Source: Ipomoea triloba (Eukaryota > Streptophyta > Magnoliopsida > Solanales > Convolvulaceae). From it: a stretch of DNA of 64,000 nt. The position numbers and the translations under genes are program-made. Of the stretch, positions 24,693-35,703 are shown in pieces. Under the pieces are notes generated by a model that saw only the letters and a program-made list of their open reading frames with translations, had not been told where the DNA came from and searched no databases. Each line of letters begins with the position of its first letter. The stretch's first letter is position 1. The stretch covers positions 24,056,005 to 24,120,004 of the forward strand of contig NC_044916.1 of assembly GCF_003576645.1 (NCBI RefSeq). Direction: 5' to 3'.

Positions 24693-25100
24693 CTAGCAAT
24701 TTCCCCGTGTGATGCACGGACTTAAATTTTATATTTTTGTTATTGATAGATATCAATTGTATTATATGAATGTATTTGTATTTGTTAATAAGTAATGTTA
24801 GTACAACATTAAAATAAAATGAGTAAAATATTTTATTTACAACTTATTGAATACTTCTTTATAAACTACATCACACAAGTCAACTTAGCAGTACTATCTC
24901 TCATTACAAATCATAAACTTGAGTTCCTTAGAATTATTGACTCTATATGCTGCTACGTATAACTGTCCGTGTACAAACATTGATTTTTTTTTAATAGCAG
25001 TCCTAATGAATGATCAAGTTTCTTAACAACATCACCGGAGAGTGTACTTTTAGCGTCAGTGAATGGTTTGGAATACCTGACTATTGCAGCAATCGAATCA
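24693..25100 (-). mobile_element. Helitron 3' end, minus orientation
   Basis: Minus strand: hairpin CCGTGC-ATC-ACACGG (24719-24705), then GGAAATTG and a terminal CTAG at 24696-24693. PIF1 helicase coding remnants follow inside. The 5' end is not found, so the element is truncated somewhere right of 25100. Confidence 0.65.
24843..24980 (-). pseudogene. Second PIF1-like helicase C-terminal fragment
   Basis: Minus strand reads MFVHGQLYVAAYRV, NNSKELKFMIC and, after stops, DVVYKEVFNK. This is the same C-terminal segment as at 11463-11668, about 130 bp inside a Helitron 3' end, where RepHel genes end. Confidence 0.75.
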
Positions 25101-25116
25101 TCCCCACATTGTAATA

Positions 25117-25117
<1 letters not shown>

Positions 25118-25156
<39 letters not shown>
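25118..25156. repeat. ATT microsatellite
   Basis: About 13 ATT units. Confidence 0.9.
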
Positions 25157-25157
<1 letters not shown>

Positions 25158-25499
25158 GTTTAGAGTTTTTTCCCTTTTAATTACTATTATTACTTTTTGT
25201 TTTTGAAGTATTATTATTATTAATTATTGATGTTATTATGTATTCAAACTATGAACTAAAATTATTGAAATAGTTGTAACTTATTTACTAATACGTTTTT
25301 ATCGACTTTTGTTACCTTTTGTAGTGTATTGATTTTCATTTTCTTTTTTCTTTTTTCTTTTTAAATTAAATTTGTAAAATGAAATTATTATTATTATTAC
25401 TATTATATGTTTACCATTTTTCCTTTAATTATTTGCCCTATAATAATTTAAGAAAACAATATATCATAATAATAACAATACAAATTGATTGACCCAGAA

Positions 25500-25930
25500 C
25501 CAATAGGGCCGTTTACAGCATTCATTGAAGCCCAACAACAACTTTATATTTCAAATAAGCATTCTGACTATTTGGGCCTAAAAAAATATTAATTTTGTTT
25601 AATCCAAACACCACAAAAAAACCCCAGCCCCAAAACAAACTCTAATACATATAAAAACCGAAACGTTTGGAATCCCGCATTCTCCATTCAGTCACCACTC
25701 AGACCGACTGCGCTCCATCTTCTCGCCTCCGGCCGAACATCCTTCGCCAAACCGTCGCGCTCCTGCTTCTCGCTTCTCGCTTCTTGCCTCAGCAAATATC
25801 CATTGCCGAACTTTCTTCGCCAAACCGTCGCTTTATCTTACCTTATACGTTCTGTCACGGCTGGCGATCTTTATCCATGGCCGAACTCCTCGAGATCTCT
25901 CTGAAAGAAGTAACTCCTCTCGTCTAAAAT
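25500..25930 (+). other. Promoter/first-exon-like segment inside Helitron-derived DNA
   Basis: An AT-rich part with a TATA-like catataaaaacc (about 25647) leads into a GC/CT-rich block with two copies of ttcgccaaaccgtcgc, then an ATG at 25877 (MAELLEISLKEVTPLV, stop). It looks like the promoter, leader and first exon of a host gene carried by an element. The source gene is not recognised, and function is not claimed. Confidence 0.35.
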
Positions 25931-26088
25931 TGTAGGTTCGATCTTTTTTCCTAAAATTGTATTTTTTAAGATCTACAAATTTTAATGTGATTTACTGACA
26001 CTTACCTACAATTTTTTTTAAAGTTTTCAAGAACCTAGATCATAGTGATAATAATCAAGAACCAAGAGCATTCATGAGTCATCCATTG

Positions 26089-26109
26089 ATTTTCCCGTGC
26101 GATGCACGG
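26089..26109 (-). mobile_element. Helitron-type 3' hairpin
   Basis: Minus strand CCGTGC-ATC-GCACGG followed by GAAAATCAATGG; same hairpin as at 9963 and 24705, but without a clear CTRR end. A 17-bp direct repeat (cattcatgagtcatcca) flanks the roughly 80-bp segment holding it (26070 and 26170). Confidence 0.45.
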
Positions 26110-26182
26110 ATACATTACTAATCTTTTTGGTTCGTAAACTCACAATACAAATGCATTAAAAAATTGTAACATTCATGAGTCA

Positions 26183-26290
26183 TCCATAGATATCGATTTT
26201 AACCGTTTTTCTTGTAGTGTGAAAGGCAGAGTTGTCTCATTGAGTGTGCCAAAATATGTAAATGCGAAAACTTGAATTGTATATATATAT
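26183..26290 (+). repeat. 105-bp direct repeat, copy 2
   Basis: Second copy of the CACTA terminus (ending tagtg at 26219) plus flank. It continues into unique DNA (ttcaaagtgattgg), whereas copy 1 is cut by the Helitron end. Confidence 0.85.
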
Positions 26291-27196
26291 TCAAAGTGAT
26301 TGGTTACAAGTAGTATGTATCAAACAGGAAGGAGTACAATCTTTAGATATGATAAGTGTTCTAATTCTCTACTAGAAGTATGTCGAATCGTCGTCCTAGT
26401 TCCTTGCTAAAGGGTGCGTAGATATATGGCAGGCGTGTTCCATGTGATATCCTGGAGATTCCAGTGAACCACTATTTATAATTGTGAGTGTGTAGGAGAA
26501 ATCTAATAACTTCCATCATTTGGATAATTGTCAAATTTAATTTAATTATTTAAATTAAATATGAGAAATGTATCGGGAGTCGGGACACCATCATGTCCAG
26601 GTTCATGATTCCATATTTCCATCCAATTATCCGAAATTCTTTCAAATAATCCACATATAATTTTGATGGACCAAACCACGTCAAACCTGTCAATTAAGTA
26701 GCCCAATTAATCCAAATAGTTTAGTCCAACTCAATTTAATATTCCTTCAATTTGAACCAAACAATCCAACACCCAATTACTCTTAATTAAGTAATTAGAC
26801 CAATTAAATATATATTGGGTCATTTAATTAAGCCAACTAAATAAATACTTGTCTAATTAACTCATTTAAAGCAATTAATATAATAATCAATTATCCACCA
26901 CGACTCAATATCATTATTTAAATTTTCAATGCTTACAATCAATCTTATTTGTTTTCTAAAAAGAAATTCTTCTCACATATTTTGATTTTATTGGAAGAAA
27001 GAAAGAAAGAAGAAAAACTATGGTCCGCCTTTTGTTCTGAATCACTAAGAGCATATCATGTTAATAAAAAATGAAAAATTGAGTAAATAGTATGAGTATA
27101 TGTACTATTACTCTTTTTTCAAAATCATGGCAAACATACATAATGCTTACAAAAAGGGGGGACGATGAGAGTATATTTTTGCATAGTTTTTAAAGA
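26291..27196. other. AT-rich intergenic DNA, nothing recognised
   Basis: Many taattaa/attaaat motifs; no gene or repeat boundary supported. Confidence 0.5.
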
Positions 27197-27373
27197 AAAC
27201 GATGCTTTTGGTCCCTAAGTTGTTTTACTTTTGTAAATTTGGTCCATGTCAATTGATTTTAACAAACTTAATCCTTCAATTGTCCCTAGTGTGACACATT
27301 TAGTCCCTGAATTTATATAATTATAAATTCTACTAATAAACCTATTTTTCATGAGGTTATATTTGTCAATTAA
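27197..27373 (+). repeat. Dispersed repeat, copy 2
   Basis: Inverted relative to 19466-19637; see that entry. Confidence 0.65.
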
Positions 27374-28670
27374 GTTAAAGTTTCATTCTCTGTCCTTAAC
27401 GCCATCTTCGTCATATCGCAAAAATGGTGGATAAGTATTATGAACATAGGTGGTTCTAAGATCACTCTCATGAAATTTGAAACTGGAGGAGTTGATAGCA
27501 TGAGTAGTAAGAAATCATTTATAGAAAATCTATGCAAATTGAAAAGGATAACGGAATAAAAGATTGGTAAATATGTAAAAGGGGTAGGCATTGGATAGTG
27601 TTCATGTATGTTGCATTGTAGTGTGACTAAGGTAATGGATCGGGGAATGCTAGGATATTGTGTATTCAAGAGTGTGTTGTCTTAGCCCTTTTCCATCCTT
27701 GTGTACTAAGGTTTCTTGACTAAAGAATGCCTTAAAGCATCCAAAGCTCTAAGAGGCATTTTATCAAACACATAAGCTACACACTATCCTATTATTCTTT
27801 TCAAGAAGTCCATAGGAACTTTGATTGTGTAAAGCTTCAAATCCTAACTCTAATCAAAGACATGAAAGAGTCAAGAGCTCAATCTCTCATCTAGATTGAC
27901 CAGATCCAAACAAGATCTCATCAAAACAACAATCAAAAGACAAGAATAGATAATCCATCAACACAAACATATAGATCCAAGATATAGAAATAAGATCATC
28001 ACACTAGCAACATTCAATCACACAATCCAAATCCCAAGATTAAACTAGTCACTCATGATATGAAATTCAACACAAAAGCCAATTTAATCTAAGAACAAGA
28101 TAACTAAAATTATAGAAATGAAATAGAAATCACCTAGAGAGAAGAAGATCTTCAATCCAAGCTTGTTGTCTTGCTATAATGGAGATTGATCTAATCTAAA
28201 AAACTAAGAAAAATGGAGAAAGTTCTCCAAAAGAAAAACTAAGAAAGGGAAAACTAAATTTCTGGGGATCCTCCTCTGAAAATTCATCAAAGGGGTTTAA
28301 ATAGTCTCCGAAAAGCAACCCTAGACGAAAATTCGCGCAACACCGTCTCCACGCCATCCACACGCGTGTGAGTTGCGTGGGAGCTTACTGGATTATTTCC
28401 ACGCACGCTCACACGCGTGTGGCCATCCAGTTTGGTCCTTCGGGGCTCCGTTCTTGCCTGGTTCGTTCTTTGAGCTCAACTTTTGCTCCTATTTGCTCCC
28501 GAGACTCCTGTTTTACCTCATTTAGGCTAAAAGTAGCTTTTGTGTGTCGGTTAGTGATTTTCAAGCATTTATGAGCATAATTCACCATGTAAGGATGCTA
28601 TAAACGTGATAAAACACCCTAATATGTGCTTGATTTAAGGGTGTCTCGGAGGCTTATCTGTGTACAACAC
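27374..28670 (-). mobile_element. LTR-retrotransposon fragment, probably Ty3/gypsy LTR
   Basis: 28140-28670 in minus orientation has a GC-rich block with repeated cacacgcgtgtg motifs, then a TATA-like GACTATTTAAACCCC (about 28290) and an AT-rich leader, as in gypsy LTR U3/R regions. 27670-28140 is A/C-rich leader-like sequence. No coding domain is present. The borders and family are uncertain. Confidence 0.4.
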
Positions 28671-28885
28671 CATAACTCCATAAAGTTACGAAAAATAATG
28701 AGATATTTAAGGATGCATAACTCCAAGTTTGGCTAGTATGACAACACATAACGGAAAAGAAAAAAGAAAAGAAAAAAAGGAGAGCAGACGTACAACACTA
28801 TAATTCTATAAAGTTACGAAAAATAATGACATATTTAATGATGCATAACTGATAACTCCATAAAGTTACGGAAAATAATGTATTT
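28671..28885. repeat. Diverged tandem repeat
   Basis: Copies of ataactccataaagttacg followed by aaaataatgagatatttaa at about 28672, 28800 and 28850. Confidence 0.6.
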
Positions 28886-29704
28886 AAGGCAAAAGTATTT
28901 CTTTTCTAACTACTATTTATACTCTTTATCAAATTATAATTATTTTTGAAAGTTGAAACATAGGATACTATAAAAAAAAAAGGCAATAAATTTGCCAAGT
29001 TTTGGCATCTAAATTACTCTACATTTTTTACTCTATAGAGTAAACAAGGAAGGATTACAAACCAAATTTTAATTTCAGCCACATAAAATCACCTAATGCC
29101 TTACTATTAAAGTAATTTTGATGGATGTTTAATAACTATATATATTTAATTTGTCCAAATGGACATTCTAATGTCTGCCATCATAAACTCACTTAAACAA
29201 CAACTTTCCAATTTAGCTTTAATTTTGTGGTTGTTAATTAGGACACATGAGCACTTCAAGAATCACTTTTAAAACAAACTCATTTTAATTTCATAATCTA
29301 CTTACCTAAATCTAGGACACAATTAATATCATTTGCTTTGGATTTCCATAACTCCAATATATCTTCAAGATATAGATTATCTCATCGTCGTAAAAATTTC
29401 TCCAGTCTTTTGACTAAAGAGAAAATGTTATTAATAGTAATCAATTTTTGTTTTTTGAAAATGTAAACCTAATGACAACTTTTTACACCTTTTTCTTTGA
29501 CCATTAAACAGTAAAAGTGAAGAACAAAATAGAGGAAGAATAAACCTAAGATTATACCCCGGACTACTTTATTACCATGTCAAGTTTTAAATGGAGAAAA
29601 AAAGTCTAATTATAAAAGTAATTATTTTTAATATTGTATTATGAAAATTTTAATAACTTTTCATGACTTCTTAGCATTAGAAATTGAAATTGTTATTATT
29701 TATA
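28886..29704. other. AT-rich intergenic DNA, nothing recognised
   Basis: No gene, RNA or element boundary supported. Confidence 0.5.
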
Positions 29705-30031
29705 CGAGAAAGTCTATTGTGTCGATTAAAAACGAAAAACTCAATCATAAACTCTAAAATCGAAACCCTAAGTGCAATATTTTAATACTAAATGTGAAAA
29801 AATGTTAATACTAAATGTGCAATATGTTAATACTTAATACTAAATGTGCAAACTTGAAAAATATGAGAAGTGCATATTTTAGTGTTCATGTTTACATAGT
29901 AAAGTTGGTAATAATTAAAAAATACCGCCACATTTTTAAAAAATCTAATTTGTTCCATCCAATTTTCAAATGTAAGGCTAAGATTAGTTTTTAGTTTTCT
30001 CTTAAAGACTTGTTCTCATATGATCCAATAC
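29705..30031 (-). mobile_element. MITE family X, copy 2 (truncated)
   Basis: Ends with gttctcatatgatccaatac, the inverted form of the start at 20348, with the same tttagtgttcatgttt interior. The left part is missing. Confidence 0.6.
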
Positions 30032-30052
30032 TTATGTGTGTGAGTATATAAT

Positions 30053-30635
30053 GGCTATGGATCCTGTGAGAATACTTCCATAAGAGATAAAAAGAACCAA
30101 TCTCAGCCTTACATTTGTAAAAATTTGATGGATCTGATTAGATTTTAAAAAAAAGATGCGGTGACAATTTCGTAATTATCATCAATAAACAACTAAATAT
30201 GCAAACATGGTAAATTCTATAAAATTAACGAAAAAACTAAATTTTAAATCTAAACCATAAACGTCATACCTTAAGCAATAAAAAGTGAACCACTAAACCA
30301 AATAAAATTAAAAACTCAGTCATAAATTCTAAAATCGAAACCTTAATTGCAATGTACTTTCACATTTTTGCAAGTGAAAACTTTTAATACAAAATATGCA
30401 AAATGTTAACACTAAATGTGCACAACGTTAATAATAAATGTGCAAACATGAAAAAGTCTAAAAATTGCAGATTTTAGTGTTCATGTTTGTATAGTAAAGT
30501 TGGTGATAATTACGAAACTGCAATCGTGTTTTTTTTTTTTAACTTGATCTGGTGCGTTCAATTTTTCCAGATGTAAGGTTGTGATTAGTTCTTAGTTTTT
30601 TCGCCTACGGACTTATTTCCATATGATCCAATACC
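30053..30635 (-). mobile_element. MITE family X, copy 3 (both ends)
   Basis: Left end tatggatcctgtgagaatac and right end (inverted) tattggatcatatggaaat form terminal inverted repeats extending about 60 bp to ccttacat. The interior matches copy 1. Flanking tatata-rich DNA hides the exact target-site duplication. Confidence 0.65.
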
Positions 30636-31242
30636 TATATATAATATTATTAGGAAATTAAATTAGCAATTAGTTGCCAAGGACCTTGTAGTCTAGTGGC
30701 ATCAAACCCTTCCCTTTATATTGACTCCACTAAAGTAGTTATGAACAGATACTGCACTGTAACAGAGTCATTAGTATTCAAAAAAAATTAGCAATTAGTT
30801 TATAATATAGGGATTAGAAGTGTAATTTTAAAAAGATTTTTGCAAATTGGAAATGGCAGGCAGGTGATCGGCACGGGTTAGAAGTCTTGAAGAAGTGAAA
30901 AACACGGTTTCGGTTTGTGTCAGCCTAAAATAAATTTTTTTTTTTTTGAAAACAGCCTAAAATAAATTTAATTAAAAAGAAAAGGTGAAATAGAGAGCAG
31001 AGAAGAGAAGCCAAACAAATGCGCTTCGTTTCTTCCTTTTCTCCTCTGAAAGCAAACCCATAACTCTACCACAGTGCCCCCTCCCCTTTTTATTCCTCTT
31101 TCTCTCTCTACCCACCTTAACCCATGCATATATATTATATATATATCTATCTTATACATAATGTAAATACATACATGTAACCAGTGTATTTCTCTATACA
31201 TTTATATTTAGAGAGAGAAGATCGATTGTCCATTGAATCTTT
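30636..31242 (+). promoter_or_regulatory. Promoter and 5' UTR of the alpha/beta hydrolase gene
   Basis: Holds a GA/CT-rich block (31070-31115), a TATA-rich stretch (31127-31155) suited to be the TATA region, and a gagagagaag motif 32 bp before the ATG. The 5' UTR probably starts near 31160-31200. The transcription start is inferred. Confidence 0.4.
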
Positions 31243-34200
31243 ATGGAACAGCTTGTCAACTTCATTATAAGACCACCCAGGTTCTAAAGAATTTTCTCTT
31301 TCTTTCCTTTTCAATTTTCCAGTACATAAATGCTAATTATATTTGTATTTCTACACATAATTGTATCTCTTCTTGTATATATTGTTCAGAGTTAGAATCT
31401 TTTTCTTAAATTTTGGATCTTTTGTCAAATTTCTGGAGTGGGGTTGTCTAATTTGTCCTGGGTTACTATTGATTCGAAATCTGGGTGTCTTTTTTGGTGA
31501 AAATTTAGTTATGTTCTTGCGGATGGGATTTTTTTATTACTGTAATTTTATTTTGAGCATGAATCTATTGCTAGATTTATTACTTTTAGGAGTTGGATTT
31601 AGAATTTCATTCTAAAATCTCTGGATTTAAGATTTGTATACTTATTATGAGATTTCTTTGTACTTTGCAGTAATTAGTTTGCTTGTAGTGCATCTAATTT
31701 TGAATGGAATGATTTGAGTTGGAAACTATATATTTTTTTCTTAAAATAATTGATATTCAGTATATGGTCTAAAGAATGTATTGCCTAGTCTTTTACTATT
31801 GCTTGGTGCCTTTTGCAATTTCTACTTCATTGGAAAACCTATTGGAATCTGAACTGCCTAAGTTTAGGATTGAATCCACTGTTGTATTTGATGTATGAAT
31901 GTGACATTAATCTGAACTGCCTAAGTATATGATTCAATCCGCTATTGCATTTGATATATGAATGTGACATCAATCTGAACTGCCTAAGTATGTCTAACTG
32001 TCTAAGGAATTAATCTGCTATCGCATTTGACGTCTAAGTGTGATGTTAAGTAGATCAAGTTGGAATTGATGTTTCCAAGAAACCAATGTGTATTCCCTTT
32101 TTGCATCTCCATGTCCATTTCATTCCACACTGAATGCAATAGGAGGGCTCTGTAAGTACTGCCAATTTGTAAAAAGTGTAAAGTCACATTGAAGTATGGA
32201 TTTTTTGGCAAAAAATTTATTAGTTGTCCTTTAATAGGAGCATGTGCTGAAAAGTTAAAATGCTTTAGGAGGATAGTTTAGTTATTCAGAGGAGTATGAA
32301 AAGATAAAATGTTTTAGGAGTATAGTTTAATCATTCAGAGGAGTATGGCTTTTCAGTTCTTCCAACCAAAGACTGAGGAATTGAAAACCCCTCGTCAGTC
32401 GTCAATATTTTTTTTTTCTTTATTTTTTACTAGTTTTAAATATTATTATTAGGGGAAGTAAGCATCAATTTTGGCTCTCTCTGAAATCTCTGTTACCACA
32501 TTTATATTTGACTATCCACTATGTGCTTATGTATGCTGGAATTGGTTCAATTTATTGCCCTTGTGATCTTTTGAGTGAATTACCAAGGTAGGGTACATCA
32601 TAGAGCTAACCTCCTTTGCTTAAACAGAATTTAAATGTTTGGTGCTTATTCATTTTCATACAAGGATTATGGTTGCAACAGAGCTTATGACCTGGCTAAT
32701 TAGTGGACTCCACTTTGTCTCTTCTTTCTTTTCTTGTGATAAAATTTCATTTGATATTAATGAGTAATCTTCTGGAATTCAGAGCTGAATATGACCCAAA
32801 GAATGATTTACTAGATGAAGAATTCATGCTCAAGGGGAAGTGGTACCAACGGAAGGATTTGGAGGTACAGCCTGATATATTGAAGTCATGATCAGTTTAA
32901 AAGTTCTCACCATTATCTTGTCCATATTTTGATGCCTTCATTAACTGAACCTGGTATTTGAGTGCTTGACTAATAGCACATACTCTATTACTGATGGCCT
33001 GGAAATTTATTATTATCTTTTTAAAAGGTAAAGAGCATTTTTCTAAGTGCAACATAATTACATAGATGAGGCACAACCCCATGTACATAGAAATGTACTT
33101 GAAAAGTAACTTGGTAGATATCTGACCATAAAACCCTTAATCCCCATGAGAAATAAACTCGGAAGATCCTTAACAAATGAAAATATTAAAAAAATAAAAT
33201 AATAAAATAATAATAATAACCATCAAGTTTTTGTGCCATCAGCATATCCAGAGCAGAAAGCAAATTCTCCCTTTCAAAAGTTATCTCATTTTGGCCGTCA
33301 TTTGACTGTCATTCATTATGTCTACTGTGTATTTGATAGTTGAGACAGTAAGTTATTGACCTGCCCATATTACTGAATGGATTGGTCGGAGAACATATGG
33401 TTGAGTTACTTGGCTTATGATATATGTGGTGTAAACTGAATTAAAAGATGTTTCCTTTTTGGATTCAAGTGTAGGGAGAATTGTGCCTTGATGTTTGGAA
33501 AGGCTAGTGCCTTGATGTGTTGAAAGGCTATTTTATTTTTAGTTAGGGAGGAAGGTTCACCTTGATAAGAGCTTATTTGTGTAGTACTCTGTACTCTTCT
33601 TTGTTACCTCTTCTTATTTTGCACTCCAGTGGCATAGGTTTTCTGCTCAATCATATACAGTATATATTAGGGGATTCTTCTGTAACTTGACTAACTTCTC
33701 ATTGTACATGTATAGGCTGTCTTCTTGATAATTTACCTCAATATAAGAATTTTTTATACCAAAGGTTGTCCAATCTTTTGGATATTTTGTTTTGTTTGGA
33801 ATCTGAATGACTGATAGATTGATGCTAGCATAATGCTAGGGTTTTCAAAGTGATATTAGTCCTTACACTGATAAGTGTGTTTTATTTATATGAAAATTTC
33901 AAGGGCATTTGAGAGGAATTTAGGCCATAAGATTAATATAATAAAGAGTGTTTACTGGGGCAAAAATTTATATGGAGTAATTAATATCTTTCTCATTTGG
34001 TGTATTAGGTCTGGTTGTGAGATACAGATTACTTAACTTTCTCATTACCTTCTTAATCATACATGTTACCTTTAGAGGGAAATATCTCCCCTTTTTTCTG
34101 ACATTTAGTTGTTGAGAGATGTGGGAAGTTGAACTGATGGTTGGAAGGGTCCTTCAACTGGCTGGACAAATCTGATTAAATCATGTTTGCTGGCATTTTA

Positions 34201-35643
34201 GTTTACTACCTTTAAAGGACAAACATTTGTAGTTTATTTTATGCGTCTTTATGGGCTGAAGCTGCTGGAGCTTTTGAGATTGGCTCTTTTATATTGCAAA
34301 GGGATTGGAGGGTTCTCTTTAGCTCATTTTGCTTTTTCATCACTTTTTTTAACAGTGTGTCCTCTGTAACTGAAACTTTTGCTTCTCATTTAATAACTTT
34401 TTTTTCTATACTCCTATTGTAAATATTCCTGGCCTCTTGTGAGGGACTGAGGGATGCTCATCTTGCCTGGCCTGGTCAAGACCGGCTTAGATAAACTGGA
34501 ACACAGTTGGCCTTATTTTCTGTGCTGCTTTTCTTTATTTTACCATGAACTGTAGCTCTTACTTTATTCTTTATCAAGCTAAGAGCTACTATTGTAGTAT
34601 TTGGAATTTCAGTTACTAAACTTTTAGTTGAATTGCTTTTACATAATGCAGGTTAAAAACAGTCGGGGTTGTGTTCTTAAATGTAGCCATTACATACCTA
34701 TCATTTGTCCTGAAGGAAAGCCTCTGCCCTGTGTAATCTACTGTCATGGAAACAGGTTTGTGAAAAAAGGATAGTCATTTTGCATGTTACTATGTTAGCA
34801 ATAAGTGTATATGTCAGTATTCATTTTGTATTGGTTGTCCTTTTACTCCTTTATGCATGTTCTGGTAAGTTAATACTTTTGCAGGGAATGGCACTTGAAA
34901 CTTGTTTCAAACTTTTGATGATTCATTAGAAAGAACTTTTGATCTTAGTTGCTTACTGTGCCTATACATTTTCTCAATCTGCACATCTCTTGAATGCGAG
35001 CTATGTTCTCTTTCCAGCATATTCAACTAGCAACTTATGTGTGAGTTGTCCTATAGACTATAGGAAAAGTGGTAACCTTTACCTGTTCGCTTTTCTGGGG
35101 ATAAGGGAATTTCACTTGAAATTAACTGGTTTCAAACATTCAATTGCACATTAGAAAGAGTTCATGGTCTAAGGTTCTAGCAGTGTTCTTGTACGTTTTT
35201 TTCAATCTGCATCTATCTTGAATGCAAACTCTCTTCCCTTTTCAGCATATTTAATGAGTTATACTCTACAATATAGGAAAAGTATTTACCTCAACCTATT
35301 GCCTTCTGTTTATTTGTTTATTTTGAATGGTAATGAGAATAGCCTCCACAGCTCATCTGTCCTTATATTGGTTAAGCGTGTAATAGTGCTCATGTACCCT
35401 ATATTCTTCATTTAAAAAAGCTTAGTTGTTACTAAATACTTTTTTCATGATCCTCTGCCAGTGGCTGTAGAGCAGATGCCAGTGAAGCTGCCATTATATT
35501 ATTGCCATCAAATATTACTGTATTCACCCTTGACTTTTCTGGATCTGGACTGTCTGGGGGAGAGCATGTTACTTTGGGATGGAACGAAGTGAGTGGCTAA
35601 GCAACACGTTGCTTCTTCTTCTTCTTCTTCTTCTTCTTCTTTC

Positions 35644-35703
<60 letters not shown>

